Shown here in pieces: positions 20,968-31,772 of a DNA stretch of 64,000 nucleotides. How positions within the stretch are numbered: the stretch's first letter is position 1; the number at the start of each line of letters is the position of its first letter. The translations under genes and the position numbers were made by a program. Source of the DNA: Diphasiastrum complanatum (Eukaryota; Streptophyta; Lycopodiopsida; Lycopodiales; Lycopodiaceae). The stretch spans positions 29,863 through 93,862 of the forward strand of contig MU831969.1 of assembly GCA_029204225.1 (NCBI GenBank), in the 5' to 3' direction. The notes under the pieces were generated by a model, which did no database searches, had not been told where the DNA came from, and saw only the letters and a program-made list of their open reading frames with translations.

Positions 20968-23275
20968 GAAGAGCAATGGCGAGAAATGGTGAAAGCGAGA
21001 CGTCAAAATACTAACGATCAGGCACTTGCGACATGCCAAAAACAAGGCAAGGGCAAGGGCAAGAAGAAGTCTAAACAACAATTTGCTAAGATTCAAGAGG
21101 ATGAGGGATCTTCCAGTAAGACCAAGAAGAAAGACAAGTGCTTCCATTGTGATAAAAAGGGTCATTGGAAGAGTGAATGTCGTAAATTCCTGGCAGAACA
21201 AGACAAGGGGAAACCAAAGCAAGCAGGTAACCATGTCGATGAGGGTGAGATTGAAGACTTTAGCATCTTCATATCTGCATTGTCATCTAATCAAGATGAT
21301 CAAGCATGGTATATTGACTCGGGAGCCACAAGACACATGACAAGTAACAAGAATTGGTTCAGTAGCTTGAAAGTGTTGGATAATGGGACGTCCATTTCAC
21401 AAGCAATGGTGATGTGTGCAAGATCAAGGGGATAGGCATCGTTTCAATCCAACTACCTAATGGCAAAAATAGGATGATCAAGGAGGTACTTTACGTACCA
21501 GGTTTGAAGAAAAATCTACTTTCTGTTGGAGTCATTACTGATCAAAAGTTGAAAGTAGAATTTGCCCATTATTGTTGCTTTGTGAACGATGTGAACCAAA
21601 AGTTCAAAGTTATTGCGGATGGAGTAAGGCAGCTCAATACAAAATTGTACAAGTTGAATGCTACAATCAAGGGGCAACATGGACTTCTATCATCCATTCC
21701 ATCGCAAACTGAGTTGTGGCATAAGAGGCTTGGTCACTTGAACTTGGGAAGCCTCAGTTTGATGAGGAAATTGGAGATGGTAACAGGATTGCCTACTATA
21801 GAAGACCACTTGAAATCGATGTGCGAAACATGTGTATATGGGAAGCAACATCGAGAGAAGTTCAATAAAGATGGTGTTGCAAGGGCAAAGAACATCCTGA
21901 ATTTGATCCACACAGATTTATGCGGGCCTATGAGGACCATGTTCTTAGGTAAAGCCTTCTATTTCAAACCTTTATTGATGATATGTCATGTAAGACATGG
22001 ATCTACTTATTGAAGAAGAAATCGGATGCATTTGACAATTTCAAGAGCTTCAAAGCATTGGTCAAAAATCAGACAGGTAGGAAGATCAAAGTCCTAAGAT
22101 CAGATAGTAGAGGTGAGTACAAGTCTAATGACTTCAATGATCTTTTTGATCAATGTGGGATTAAAAGCCAATTTATGCAAGCTCATGCTCCTACTCTCAA
22201 TGGTGTAGCTGAGCGCAAGAGTTGTACGATTGTGGAAAGTGCCAGATCTATGCTAGCTGAGATGAAACTACCAAAAGATTTTTGGTCAGAAGCATGCAGT
22301 ACGGCAGTCTATCTTCAAAATAGAAGTCCTACCATTGCCATACCAAAGATAACACCTGAGGAAGCATTCATGAAGAAGAAGCCAAAGGTGAACCACTTAT
22401 GAATCTTAGGATATAAGGCCTTTGTACACATTCCTAAGGAAGAGAGACAAAAACTTGATGTGAAAGCTATCAAGTGTATATTCCTAGAATATGATGATCG
22501 TGTAAAGGGCTATAGATGTTTTGATTCAATGGAAAACAAAATCCATGTAAGCCGTGATGTTATCTTTGATGAATCCAAGATGTATGAAGACGAGGATGCT
22601 GAGAAGATAGACACATCCAGTGGGAAAGATGGTGTAGTGAGGATACCTCATGATGATGATCCATTCATTGACCTTCCAAGTGATGAATATGAGGATACAT
22701 CTCAAGATACTACTACTCAACCTCAAGAGACAGGTTGGAGAGATAGAGACAAACCTTTTGGTGCAAGAAGGATTGAAGTTGCAGGTGACTAACGCAAGGA
22801 GAAGGATGTACCGTGGGATACAATTTCACCAGGAAGCCGATCACCTGACAGGAAGCTCCCTAAGTGGTTTGAGAGATTGTTGGAGAGCCGTGACATGGAT
22901 GACTTTCCAGGATCATTTAGCCAGGGAGAGCTACGAAGATCAACAAGAGAGAAAACACAACCTGAAAGGTATGAAGCAAATTATGCTCTCTTATCTAGCA
23001 TTATTCAAAGCAAAGAATTTTTGACTTATGGTGAAGAGAAAGATGATGACATTTGGGTCAAGGCCATGGGAGAGGAGATGGAGTCATTTGCTAAGCATAG
23101 CACATGGGACTTAGTAGAACCACCAGTTGGCAAGAAACCCATTGGTTGCAAATGGGTATACAGGACTAAGTACCATGCAAATGAAAGTATAGCAAAGCAC
23201 AAGGCAAGATTGGTGATCAAAGGGTATGCACAAAGTAAAGGCATTGAGTTCTCTCACTTTTTCAAATTTAAATAG
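20968..23275 (+). pseudogene. copia pol: zinc knuckle, protease, integrase, RT start
   Basis: In the gag frame: zinc knuckle CFHCDKKGHWKSEC and protease WYIDSGATRHMT (intact DSGA). A frameshift near 21400 leads to the pre-integrase region, the zinc motif HKRLGHLNLG...CETC and HTDLCGPM. Another near 21975 leads to the core (LRSDSRGEY, where N of the usual DNGGEY is changed, and LNGVAERKS). A stop lies at 22399-22401. The C-terminal integrase (VSRDVIFDESK) and acidic linker follow. RT begins WDLVEPPVGKKPIGCKW and ends at GIEFSHFFKFK, with no catalytic motif. The element cannot be autonomous. Confidence 0.88.
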
Positions 23276-23746
23276 TTAGAGAGATCGAAATTGGTCAATA
23301 GAATTTGAGGCCAAAGCCCTAAAATCCACTGTATATAGTGGCAGTCTCGAATCATTTGTACATGTTCTCTTCATTTCAATACAAGTAGGTTGGCCTCTTA
23401 TGGAATGGATATGGAATGTCCTTGCTCTTCATCTTTCCTCTTCTAGCTCTCATGTTTTCTTTGGATGATGCTTATTGGGATTGAATGTTCTTATGCTTTT
23501 TGTGAGAGAGAAAGGGAGAGAGAGAAGAGTAAGTTTCTATCGTTGTTGTGGATCTAGTCTTAATGGATGTAGTGTTAATGGATCAAAGTGTTATATATGA
23601 GTCATATGCACATGCTGGAATATGAAATATGCTATCGCTCTCATGGGAACGAATCTCCGCATGACAACTAGTTAATCCTCATCATCTCCTTGATGCTTGT
23701 GTACTTGGATCTAGGGTTGAGAGAAGGATAGGAAATTTCCACTACA
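23276..23746. other. Non-coding spacer between two copia fragments
   Basis: No open frame with known motifs. 23320-23400 (short hairpin around ctgtatatag, then ttcatttcaatacaag) has the look of an LTR transcript end, but no second copy is seen to confirm it. Confidence 0.3.
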
Positions 23747-24432
23747 ATGTTCATCAAAGGCAAGTTCAAGGGAAAAGACAAAAGCAAATGGTCAAAAGGG
23801 AGAATCAAGGTGAGCCTTCTACTTTTGTTGGCAAGAAGAAGGTCAAAGCTAAAATGGTTATATTGTGGAGTCAAAGTGCATTTTGCTAGTGATTTCTTCA
23901 AGAAGAAGAGAGATCAAGGTGAGAAGCAAACCAATCTAACTCTCGATGAAGATGGTGTCGATGAACAAAATTCAAATGATGCTTTTGTTATGTCATCTTG
24001 CTTGTTGGCTAATCATGGAGATATTGACCCTTGGTGGATTGCTATTGAAGCTACATCACATATGATATTTCATGAGGAGTGTTACTCATCATTGATGACA
24101 TTTGAAGGTGACAAGGAGGTGATCTACACGACCAATGATGGTGAGTGTGCATCAAAGGGATTGGTACAATTCCTATTTCCCTCTCTAGTAATAAGAATGT
24201 GAATTTGAAAGTTATTTTGTTCATTCCATCTATCACTAAGAACCTTCTTAGTGTGAGTCAAATGCTTGGCAAGAGATTCAAAGTGGAGTTTGATGGTGAT
24301 GATTGTTTGATCAAGGAGGAGGATGAATTGATTGCAAAAAAGAAGAGGCAAGGTAAATTGTTCAAATTTTACGCTTGTGTTGTTGCTAACCAAGTTGGAT
24401 ATATGGCAAAGGAGAAATTGTCAATGCAAGAG
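23747..24432 (+). pseudogene. copia gag/protease fragment related to the 28454-34468 element
   Basis: Collinear with residues of the intact-looking copy at 29685: FIKGKFKGKDKSKWSKG, a damaged knuckle (WLYCGVKVHFASDFF, two ligands lost), LTLDEDG, FVMSSCLLAN. The protease active site is destroyed (DPWWIAIEATSHM instead of the usual DSGASSHM). Homology runs to SMQEV near 24432, just before the integrase zinc motif, and stops where an LTR fragment begins. Confidence 0.8.
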
Positions 24433-24823
24433 GTATTGAAGTTATTCTCAATTACTCAGAGACAGCTTAGAGTGCGGGTTTCTATCCGCTATTGTATTGC
24501 ACTCATTAACATCTGATTTTGTTTTTCTGAATCAATGCTATTTTTTATTGCATTCAGTATATGTCAGAATGCATGCATCTCTGTAAAGTTAAAATAGCAA
24601 TGATCAACTTATACAGTGCTTTCTTATTTCGACGGCACCACGTATTATCGGGCCGTCTTTCTTTTACAAGCCCTTTGAGTGCTTTTAAGCAACTTTATCT
24701 TTGTACTTACTGATTAGTTGAATATACAGTTTGTGGAGAGCAATTTTGTTGTCTTGTCTTACTGCACTTGACGTTGTGCTAAGGTGATTGATCCGGTCAG
24801 GATTTTAAACTGTATTCTTAATT
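24433..24823 (+). repeat. copia LTR fragment (5' end missing)
   Basis: The block from ttactcagagacagctt to gaatgcatgcatctctgta recurs in reverse orientation at 34650-34790. It runs into a primer site at 24824. The left end is fused to gag/protease sequence, so the LTR start is lost. Confidence 0.65.
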
Positions 24824-24835
24824 TGGTATTAGAGC
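24824..24835 (+). other. Primer-binding site (tRNA-Met, one mismatch)
   Basis: tggtattagagc matches TGGTATCAGAGC at 11 of 12 bases. A leader of about 350 bp follows (to 25189) with the phrase ttgtcggctgaa also seen at 19350. No gag follows: a minus-strand element is joined at 25190. Confidence 0.8.
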
Positions 24836-25189
24836 CCTTGGTGGTTACAATCACCGGACAAGAATAGAGAGCTGCGAATTCACGATGGTTTGCTAGCTAG
24901 GAAGCAAAAATTGGGTCTGCGGAGGTTCGTGGAATGGCTCAAAACTGTAAAAAGGATTCAGAGATAGGGAATTGTCGGCTGAATAGGAAGGCAAGCAAAG
25001 ATTGAAGTTGAAAATTCTTCTGGAGGGGCTTGGCGTTTGTGATTGGTTTGAATCTAATCGAACACTGTTTGAAGAGCACTTTGGTGTAGAAGATTGTTTG
25101 CTGTAGGGCGACCTCAGAGGGGTGGGTAGCTGCTCAAAGAAATTCTCAAAAAGATCAGATAAAGCCCAATATATCTTCTTCCTTGACAG

Positions 25190-26975
25190 CTAGGGTTTTA
25201 AGTCAGGAAAACACATTTCTCTCTCAGTGGAAGATAGAGCTATCGAAAATTGCTTACGACTGTTCCAGGAAATTGGACCGAAAGGAGATTTACGAGTGTC
25301 TACATCTCCTACCCAACTTGCATCTATGTAACCACTGAGTGAATTGAGTTTGTCGTTGCTGACTGCTCCATAATAAATGCAAAAGTCCATAGTAGCTCGA
25401 AGATATCTCATGACTCTGATAAGAGCCTTCCAATGTGTTACACCAGCGTTAGTCATAAACGGACTGAGAGAGCTGACTACAAAAGCTATGTCTGGCCTGG
25501 TACAAATCATTGCGTACATAAGAGATCCTATAATAGAATGGTAAGGATACTCACGCATCAGCTACTTCTTGTGAATTGTTTAAGGACATTGGTCCTTTGA
25601 CAATTTGAGACCTGGTTCCATTGGTGAGAGAGTTAACTTGCAATTAATCAGATTATATCGGACCAACATGTTGTAGATGTACCTCTATTGAGTAATGTAG
25701 ACCAACTTCTGTTTTTTGTCTCTGTGGATTTGTATACTAAGGCAGAAATGAGCTTCGCTTAGATCAGTCATGTCGAATTCGGAAGATAACATTGTCTTGG
25801 CCTCTTTTATCAAATAAAGTCGAATAGAAGAATTCTTGACTACTGGACTAAAAGTCTCAGTGTAATCGACATTGTATAGCTGAGAAAATCCTTTGGCAAC
25901 AAGTCGGGCTTTTCTTCTATCGATGCTTCCGTCTACTTTGTACTTGACTTTGAAAATCCATTTGCAATCAATTGTGTTTCTGCTAGCAGGTAATTTGACA
26001 ATCGTCCATGTCTGGTTCTTGATAAGAGATGAATACTCTTTATCCATAACTTCTTTCCAAAGGTCTGAATCTGGCTGACTCAGTGCCTCTTCGACAGACG
26101 TCGACTCATGAACAGGTAGGCTACAGACTCTCGATATACCGGTTAGGTGGTCTGCTTGCTCTTGAAGATCTTCTGGGTAATAGAGAAAATTAATCATTTC
26201 CATCATACTGTAGTTGCTGAACTGCAACATCATCATCTTCTGATTCACCATTGATTTGTTGTTCGTCAAGAGTAGATGAGCTTGGTCCTTCACGGGGAAT
26301 AGTCAAGTGAAGAACGAGAAGGTTCAATATGTAAGGAGAATCTGACAGGTCAACTGGATGGGCTGTGTCTTTTCCCTTGAGGTCTTGAAACTGATCTTCG
26401 ATGAAGATGACATCTCGGCTAGTGAATATCTTCGATTTGATGGGATCGAACAACTAGGCTTGATCTGAAGTAGTGTAGCTAATGAAAATACATCTGATAC
26501 TCTGGAAGTCAAGAAGCTTCTTGAGATCATGAGAAATCTGTGCAAAAGTAGTACATCCAAAAACTTGTAAGTTTGATAGAGAAGGTCTGGTACCTGTCCA
26601 AACTTCGAATGGTGTTTTGTCTGAGAGACCTTTAGTAGGACATCTGTCCTGAATATAGGTTGCTGTTGAAACAGCTTCAGCTCAGAAAGACTTCGAAAGT
26701 GTCGCATGTGATAACATGCATTTTGCCGATTCAACCAAGATTCTGTTCTTTCTCTCAGCAAGACCATTTGATTGAGGCGAATAGGAGGTAATGTATTGTT
26801 GGTCAATGCCATTGTTAAGGCAATACTCCTTAAATTTGGTGGAGATGTATTCTCTCCCGTTATCTGACCTTAGTGCTTTGATTCATTTGCCAGTTTGATT
26901 CTCAACCCGTGTAGGAGTTGAGAATCTCATATTGATTGGTCATGTGTTGAGTTGCTCCAGAATCACAATAACATA
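25190..26975 (-). pseudogene. copia protease-integrase-RT-RNase H fragment with internal deletion
   Basis: On the minus strand: CDSGATQHMTNQYE (protease, 26937-26970) is joined directly near 26908 to the integrase core (VENQTGK, LRSDNGREY, PQSNGLAERKN). The pre-integrase and integrase zinc region are deleted. The integrase C-terminus (SRDVIFIEDQF), linker, RT (SSLIKNQTWTIVKLPASRN, KARLVAKGFSQLY) and RT end/RNase H (IIGSLMYAMICTRPDIAF, HWKALIRVMRYLRA, SWNSRKQ) follow with several frame changes. The RT catalytic YVDD region falls in a deletion between 25558 and 25850. Its LTR and primer site are upstream at 28408-28453 and 34469 onward. Confidence 0.85.
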
Positions 26976-27358
26976 TCGCGCAGATTCCAACGTGAGCATC
27001 CGACGTATGCTCAAAATTTTCATAATCCGTCGCAATCCGACACGTCGAAATATGACGTCCCAATAAAAAATCTGAAAATCAGAATCCGACGATCGAAAAA
27101 TATGGGCGACAACCAATTTTTGAAAGGCACATCGAACTCCGACATGTCGGATTCCGACATTCCAACGTGGATATGATCTGGCATATTTTTTCAAAAAAAA
27201 ACGTTGTTTTCTTGCATTAAGTTGGATCACATACCACCATCTTGGGTCTATTCGATCTGGATGGAACATAATGTGCCAAAGAATTAAAAAAAATTAAGTT
27301 AGTCTTATAAGATTGATACACAAATAATTGGATTGTGAATATTAATGACATTGGAATT

Positions 27359-27661
27359 TTAGAGTCTCACTTGTTCGCAATGTCGTGGCAATACTAAAGT
27401 GTCATGAGAGTCCATCGATATACATTTTGTTGAGTCGATTTGAAAAAAATTTGAGTCATCATTTCTAATCGTGGCATTGCTTCCATGATAGATGACCTTA
27501 GACCATTTTATGTAAAAAATAAAGTATTTGTCGTTAGTCTCGTAACCGACTTCATAAATATGTTGCAATGTGCCGACATAGTCTAGGTCGTCCGAAATGA
27601 CATTAGGGTCACTCTCACTACAACGACTATGTTGTTGAAGAGCAAAAAGGTGGGATTGCAA
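27359..27661 (-). pseudogene. DUF4216 (CACTA-associated) relic
   Basis: The frame contains DLDYVGTLQHIYEVGYE, YFIFYIKWSKVIYHG and DTLVLPRHCEQV. This order (Y-G-x-L/I-x-E-I-x-E-L, F-K-C-x-W, D-P-F-I-L-A-x-Q-A-x-Q-V) is that of DUF4216, which sits near the C-terminus of plant CACTA transposases. The first 25 residues are outside the domain. No transposase core is nearby, so it is a fragment. A similar piece occurs at 38092-38289 on the same strand. Confidence 0.65.
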
Positions 27662-27796
27662 GCAAGCATGGTAAGTGAGCCTACACTACTCTTATAGTTT
27701 ATCTTTGATTTCATATGCTTTTATTTTTTAATATGCATTATGACTGCTCCAATGTAGCCCTAAATTAATTTCAACTTAAATTGAATGCATGGATAG

Positions 27797-28049
27797 TTGG
27801 CAGACTATGGACATCTGCTAACTAAGAAGGAGTACGAATTTGCCTTCAGGGAATCATACGACACATTAGTTGACAAACTAAAGTGCGAGGGTCATCCCCC
27901 AAATGTAAGTACTAGTTTTTGTAATCATACTAATGTGGGTTGTATTCCGACATCAATTTTATTTAATTTAATACGTTCAAGCATTAAATATTAATGTAGT
28001 TTTTTTGCTTGTGTTCATGCAGATTGGATGTTACGACGACGACGAGTAG
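27797..28049 (+). CDS. Two spliced-looking terminal exons of unknown gene
   Basis: Exon A 27797-27904 (acceptor atag, donor aat/GTAAGT) encodes LADYGHLLTKKEYEFAFRES and on to GHPPN. Exon B 28023-28049 (acceptor catgcag) continues in phase with IGCYDDDE and a stop. An upstream exon may end at 27669 (caagcatg/GTAAGTG). Phase agreement and good splice sites argue for former coding use. I do not recognise the protein. It may be the accessory ORF of the surrounding transposon, or gene fragments carried by it. Confidence 0.3.
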
Positions 28050-28407
28050 ATTAGGTTTATAATTTCTAGTTGATGTTAGATCTAGAAAGACTCATGCGAC
28101 ATTAAAGCCCCAATTTTGTAATATTATGAAAATATAATTATTGCAAATGATCGTGCTATATTGCCATTGCTTTTATATGTGCAATGTTCTTTTTTCAAAA
28201 ATTGCAATGTTGAATTTTGAGATGTAATAACCAACTAAGAATTCAAAACCATGTGCAATGTCAGATTTCAATACAAGAATCAATATCATATATAGAAATC
28301 TAAATGAAATTTATGATGTGCATAAAGCAATAACAGACGTCAGATTTCGACATGTATTTGGGACGTCGAAATTTGACATTCAAGTAGACGTCGGATGGAC
28401 GTCAACG

Positions 28408-28419
28408 TCTCTGATACCA
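28408..28419 (-). other. Primer-binding site of the minus-strand copia element
   Basis: The reverse complement reads TGGTATCAGAGA, 11 of 12 matches to the tRNA-Met site. It directly abuts an LTR end (TTCCGACA) at 28420. Confidence 0.75.
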
Positions 28420-28453
28420 TGTCGGAAATAGGTAGATAATGGAAAGCAGAAAC
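28420..28453 (-). repeat. LTR end of the minus-strand copia element, cut by an insertion
   Basis: 34 bp of LTR 3' end next to the primer site. The remainder of this LTR resumes at 34469 after the 6-kb inserted element, as the near-match of gaaac (28449-28453) and gaagc (34469-34473) indicates. Confidence 0.6.
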
Positions 28454-29083
28454 TGTGAAAGATTCAACTAGTTTCATCACATTTTGCAATATTTCCATAT
28501 TTGGCATATTGAGGCCAAAACTTGTTTTAGACTTAAAGATTGACTTTTCAAAGTTCATTAGTCTAAAATTCATTTGAATAGAAACTTTTTGAAAGTGTGG
28601 GAAAGATAGAATGCGAGTTTGAGTAGATTCAATTTGAATAAGTTGGGTACATTGAATCTAGACCCAAAATTGGTAGGGTTAGCATTTTGGTGGGAAAGCC
28701 AATTGGCCAAATAGGGTTTGGACCTGCTATAAAAGTATGTAACTCGTGGAGAGAGTCATCTTCTCTCTTCTCTATCTCATTTCATGCTTATACATGGTTC
28801 TCTTGGGTTCTACTATCCATTGGTGCACTATCTTGGTGATTGCTTGCAATTCTATGTGTAGAATGATCTATATTTGCTATTTTTGGATCCACACGTGTGA
28901 AATACAGTAGCTTGCTGGTTTTGTATGGACAGCAACAGTACATAATCATTTCATTCAAGTTTTGCATCTCAAATTGTGTGTAGATGCTGATTTTTCTACA
29001 TTGGTGAAATTGGTAGTGTATTTCTCTTTCTAATCAAAGATCATTCAAGTAGATTGGATCTTAAGGATCTGAAATCTTTCACA
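28454..29083 (+). repeat. 5' LTR
   Basis: Begins TGTGAAAGATTC and ends ATCTTTCACA. The ends form a short inverted repeat (TGTGAAAGAT and ATCTTTCACA). It matches 33818-34468 nearly throughout and lacks the 20-bp block gatcaagttctattagtgtt found in the 3' copy. Confidence 0.95.
28728..28735 (+). promoter_or_regulatory. TATA box in LTR
   Basis: tataaaag at about LTR position 275, followed some 30-40 bases later by the pyrimidine-rich catcttctctcttctctatctc, a likely transcript start. The same box is at 34092-34099 in the 3' LTR. Confidence 0.7.
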
Positions 29084-29095
29084 TGGTATCAGAGC
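29084..29095 (+). other. Primer-binding site (tRNA-Met)
   Basis: Perfect TGGTATCAGAGC immediately after the LTR. The leader 29096-29684 that follows has no open frame; part of it (29287-29605) recurs at 40645-40975. Confidence 0.95.
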
Positions 29096-29684
29096 TTGTG
29101 TTTCAGGTTATGAAGGAGGAAATAAGATCTATCAATGATTTGGTGAAGATATCAAGTCTAGAGCATGCTAGAGAGGATTCTACACCAAAATCGGATTTTT
29201 TGCTTTTGTAGATTGGATCTTTTGTAGATCAAAACACTAAATAGGTCAATATACTTGTTCAATTCCGTTTTTTGAATTCACATGCTGGATTTGGCCGATT
29301 TTTGGATCATTGGTTCAGCCTAAGTGGTGGCTTATAGATTGCATATCAAATTTTCAGCATTTGCATGTAGATTTGGAATAGTCAATTTTTTTGTGATTTT
29401 GTCAAAACCCTAATTTTGATTGGATCTCTAGATAGTGAGGTTGCTGGACTTCATTTGAGTGTGTTTCAATCTCAGGGAGTGGCAAAAGTCATTAGATTGA
29501 GGATAGATCATAGGTTGATCAAGATTCCATGATTCTATGTAGTGATGTGCTTGGATAAGTGCTAGAAGAGAATTTGTGAGATAGTTTCAAATCTTGGTGA
29601 TTTCTTTTGAAAGCATTTGTTGTTGTTCAAAGGAGTGCTTTGTGCATTGAAACAGGTTGAAAGAGAAGATCAGTTCATTGCTAC

Positions 29685-31772
29685 ATGGCAACCTCAATTG
29701 GAGTCATGTTGGAAGCCAATGATAGGCTTACCTCAAGTAACTATTCATTATGGAAAGTGAGGATGGAGTCACTTCTTGAGATGAATGATGTTTTGGATAT
29801 TGTTGTAGGTTTGGAGGAGAGACCAGCAACACAACAAGATCAATTGAGGTATGACAAGAGGGCCAAGAAGGCTCTACACATGATAAAGATGAATGTTACC
29901 AATGAACTTCTCAAGGAAGTTGGTAAGTGCACATCATCTTTGGAAGCTTGGAATTCATTGAAGAAGCTTTATGAATCCAAGTCTACTTCTAGAGTGTTGA
30001 CTCTAAGAAGGCAAATCTTTTCTTGTTTGAAAAAGAATGAAGAAAGTCCAAGTACTTTTGTTTTGAGAATGAAAGCATTGAATGATGAGTTAGCTTGCAT
30101 AGATGAAAGCATTAAGGAAGGAGAGCTTATTCACGTGATTCTTAATGGCTTGTTGGATGCTCATGCTAACATTGTTCAAAGTATTGCTATTCAAAAGACT
30201 TTGCCAAGTTTGATGGACCTTCAAGAGATCTTGATCAATGAGGAATATAGGCTTCAAGCAAGAGGTGGATCTACATCGACACTTCAAGAGGATGCTATGT
30301 TCACAAAGGGGAAATTAAAGGGCAAAACCAAAAGCAAGTGGTCTAAAGGGCAAGATCAAGTGGATGCTTCTTCAAGTGGCAAAAAGAAGGATAGATCAAA
30401 GCTCAAGTGCTTCTATTGTGGCATCAAAGGACACTTTGCAAGTGAGTGCTACAAGAAGAAGAGAGATCAAGGAGACAAGCAAGGTAATCTTACTCTTGAT
30501 GAGGATGGTTTGGATGTGCAAGATGCAAATGATGATGCTTTTGTGATGTCTTCATGTATGCTTGCTAATGATGGAGATCTAGATCCTTGGTGGATTGATA
30601 GTGGAGCAAGTTCACACATGACCTTTCACAAAGAGTACTTCACTTCTTTGTTGGCATATGGAGATGACAAGAGGGTGATCTACACGGCCAATGATGGTGA
30701 GTGTGCAATCAAAGGGATTGGCACAATTCTTATTTCTCTCTCTACAAATAGGAATGTTCATTTGGAGGATGTCTTGTTTATTCCATCTATTACCAAGAAT
30801 TTGCTTAGTGTGAGTCAAATGCTAAGTAAGGGCCTCAAGGTGGAGTTTGATGGAGATGCTTGTTTGATCAAAAGGAAGGATGTCTTGATTGGAAAAGGTA
30901 AAAGGCAAGGGAATTTGTTCAAACTTGATGCTTGTGTTATTGCTAACCAAGATGAATGTGTTGCAAGGGAGCAAATTTCTACTCAAGAGGTTTGGCACAA
31001 AAGGATGGGACACCTCAACTTCAAGTCATTGGAGGTAATGGCAAGGAAGAAGGTTGTGATTGGTCTTCCAAGTTCCTTAAGTAATGACAAGCATGTTTGT
31101 GAGTCTTGTGATTTGTCTAGGTCACATAGACTACCTTATACTAGATCTATTTCTAGATCTACAAAGCCTTTTCAACTTGTACATTCGGATATTTATGGAT
31201 TTACTACAATTAGCAATAGTGGAGCTAAGATGTATGTAACAGTCATTGATGGTTTTAGTAGATTTTGTTGGATCTATCTACTAAAGAGCAAGGATGAAGT
31301 GTATGATGTCTTTGTCAAGTTCAAGAATGCAAGGGAGAACCAATTCTCCACAAAGATCAAGTGCTTGAGAGGTGACAATGGTGGTGAGTACATATCTAAC
31401 AAGTTCAAGGCCTTTTGTGATGAGCATGGGATCGAGAGGGAGTATACAACATCAAGGACCCCACAACAAAATGGAGTGGCTGAAAGGAAGAATAGAACTT
31501 TATGTGAAAGTGCTAAAGCTATGAGGTTAAGTGCTAATCTTGACAAACCATTTTGGGATCAAGCTTTGTTGTGTGCCAATTTCTTGTGCAATAGGTGGCC
31601 GAGTGCTATTTTGGATGGAAGGACACCTTTTAAGATGCTATTCAAGAGGAGGCCGAGTGTCAACTTTCTAAGAACCTTGGATGCACATGCTATGTCAACA
31701 TTACTCTTGATGATAGGACCAAGGAGGATCCATCTTCAAGAAGAGGTATTTTTGTTGGATATAGTGAGGTGA
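29685..31772 (+). pseudogene. copia gag-protease-integrase polyprotein
   Basis: 695 codons from an ATG after the leader. Gag: LTSSNYSLWKVRMESLL near residue 17, WNSLKKLYESKSTSRVL, zinc knuckle CFYCGIKGHFASEC near 241-254. Protease: DPWWIDSGASSHMT near 304. Integrase zinc motif HKRMGHLNF with CESCDLSRSHR near 437-480; catalytic D, D, E in VHSDIYG (about 500), LRGDNGGEY (about 562) and QQNGVAERKNRT (about 597). All catalytic residues are intact. A single missing base near 31678 shifts the last 30 codons, and the correct frame continues in the next ORF. Such a protein would build particles, mature itself and integrate cDNA. Confidence 0.92.

Larger units (their letters stand above)
18802..23275 (+). 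mobile_element. Ty1/copia element, 3' truncated in RT
   Basis: Probable LTR, primer site, 1.2-kb leader (19170-20406), gag, protease, integrase and the first part of RT, then loss of homology at 23275. The leader holds phrases (gttgtcggctgaa, gggcgacctca) shared with the leader at 24960-25110, so the two belong to related families. Confidence 0.85.
26976..28407. mobile_element. DNA-transposon remnant with mirrored terminal words
   Basis: Lies exactly between the protease of a copia element and that element's primer site, where gag should be. Its ends carry related words in opposite orientation: atccgacgt and gacgtcccaata near 26996-27065, and tatttgggacgtc and acgtcggat near 28355-28398. A perfect palindrome tccgacatgtcgga sits at 27138-27151. 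The interior holds a DUF4216 relic and spliced-looking exons. This fits a shortened CACTA-type element with subterminal repeats, but no CACTA terminus is seen. Confidence 0.5.

Noticed and set aside
26952-27269. Overlapping frames on both strands near 27000-27270
   Set aside because: They run through the palindromic words at the transposon end; no known motif and both strands are equally open.
29084-29095. tRNA-like match TGGTATCAGAGC
   Set aside because: It is the retrotransposon primer-binding site, complementary to a tRNA end, not a tRNA gene; no cloverleaf around it.
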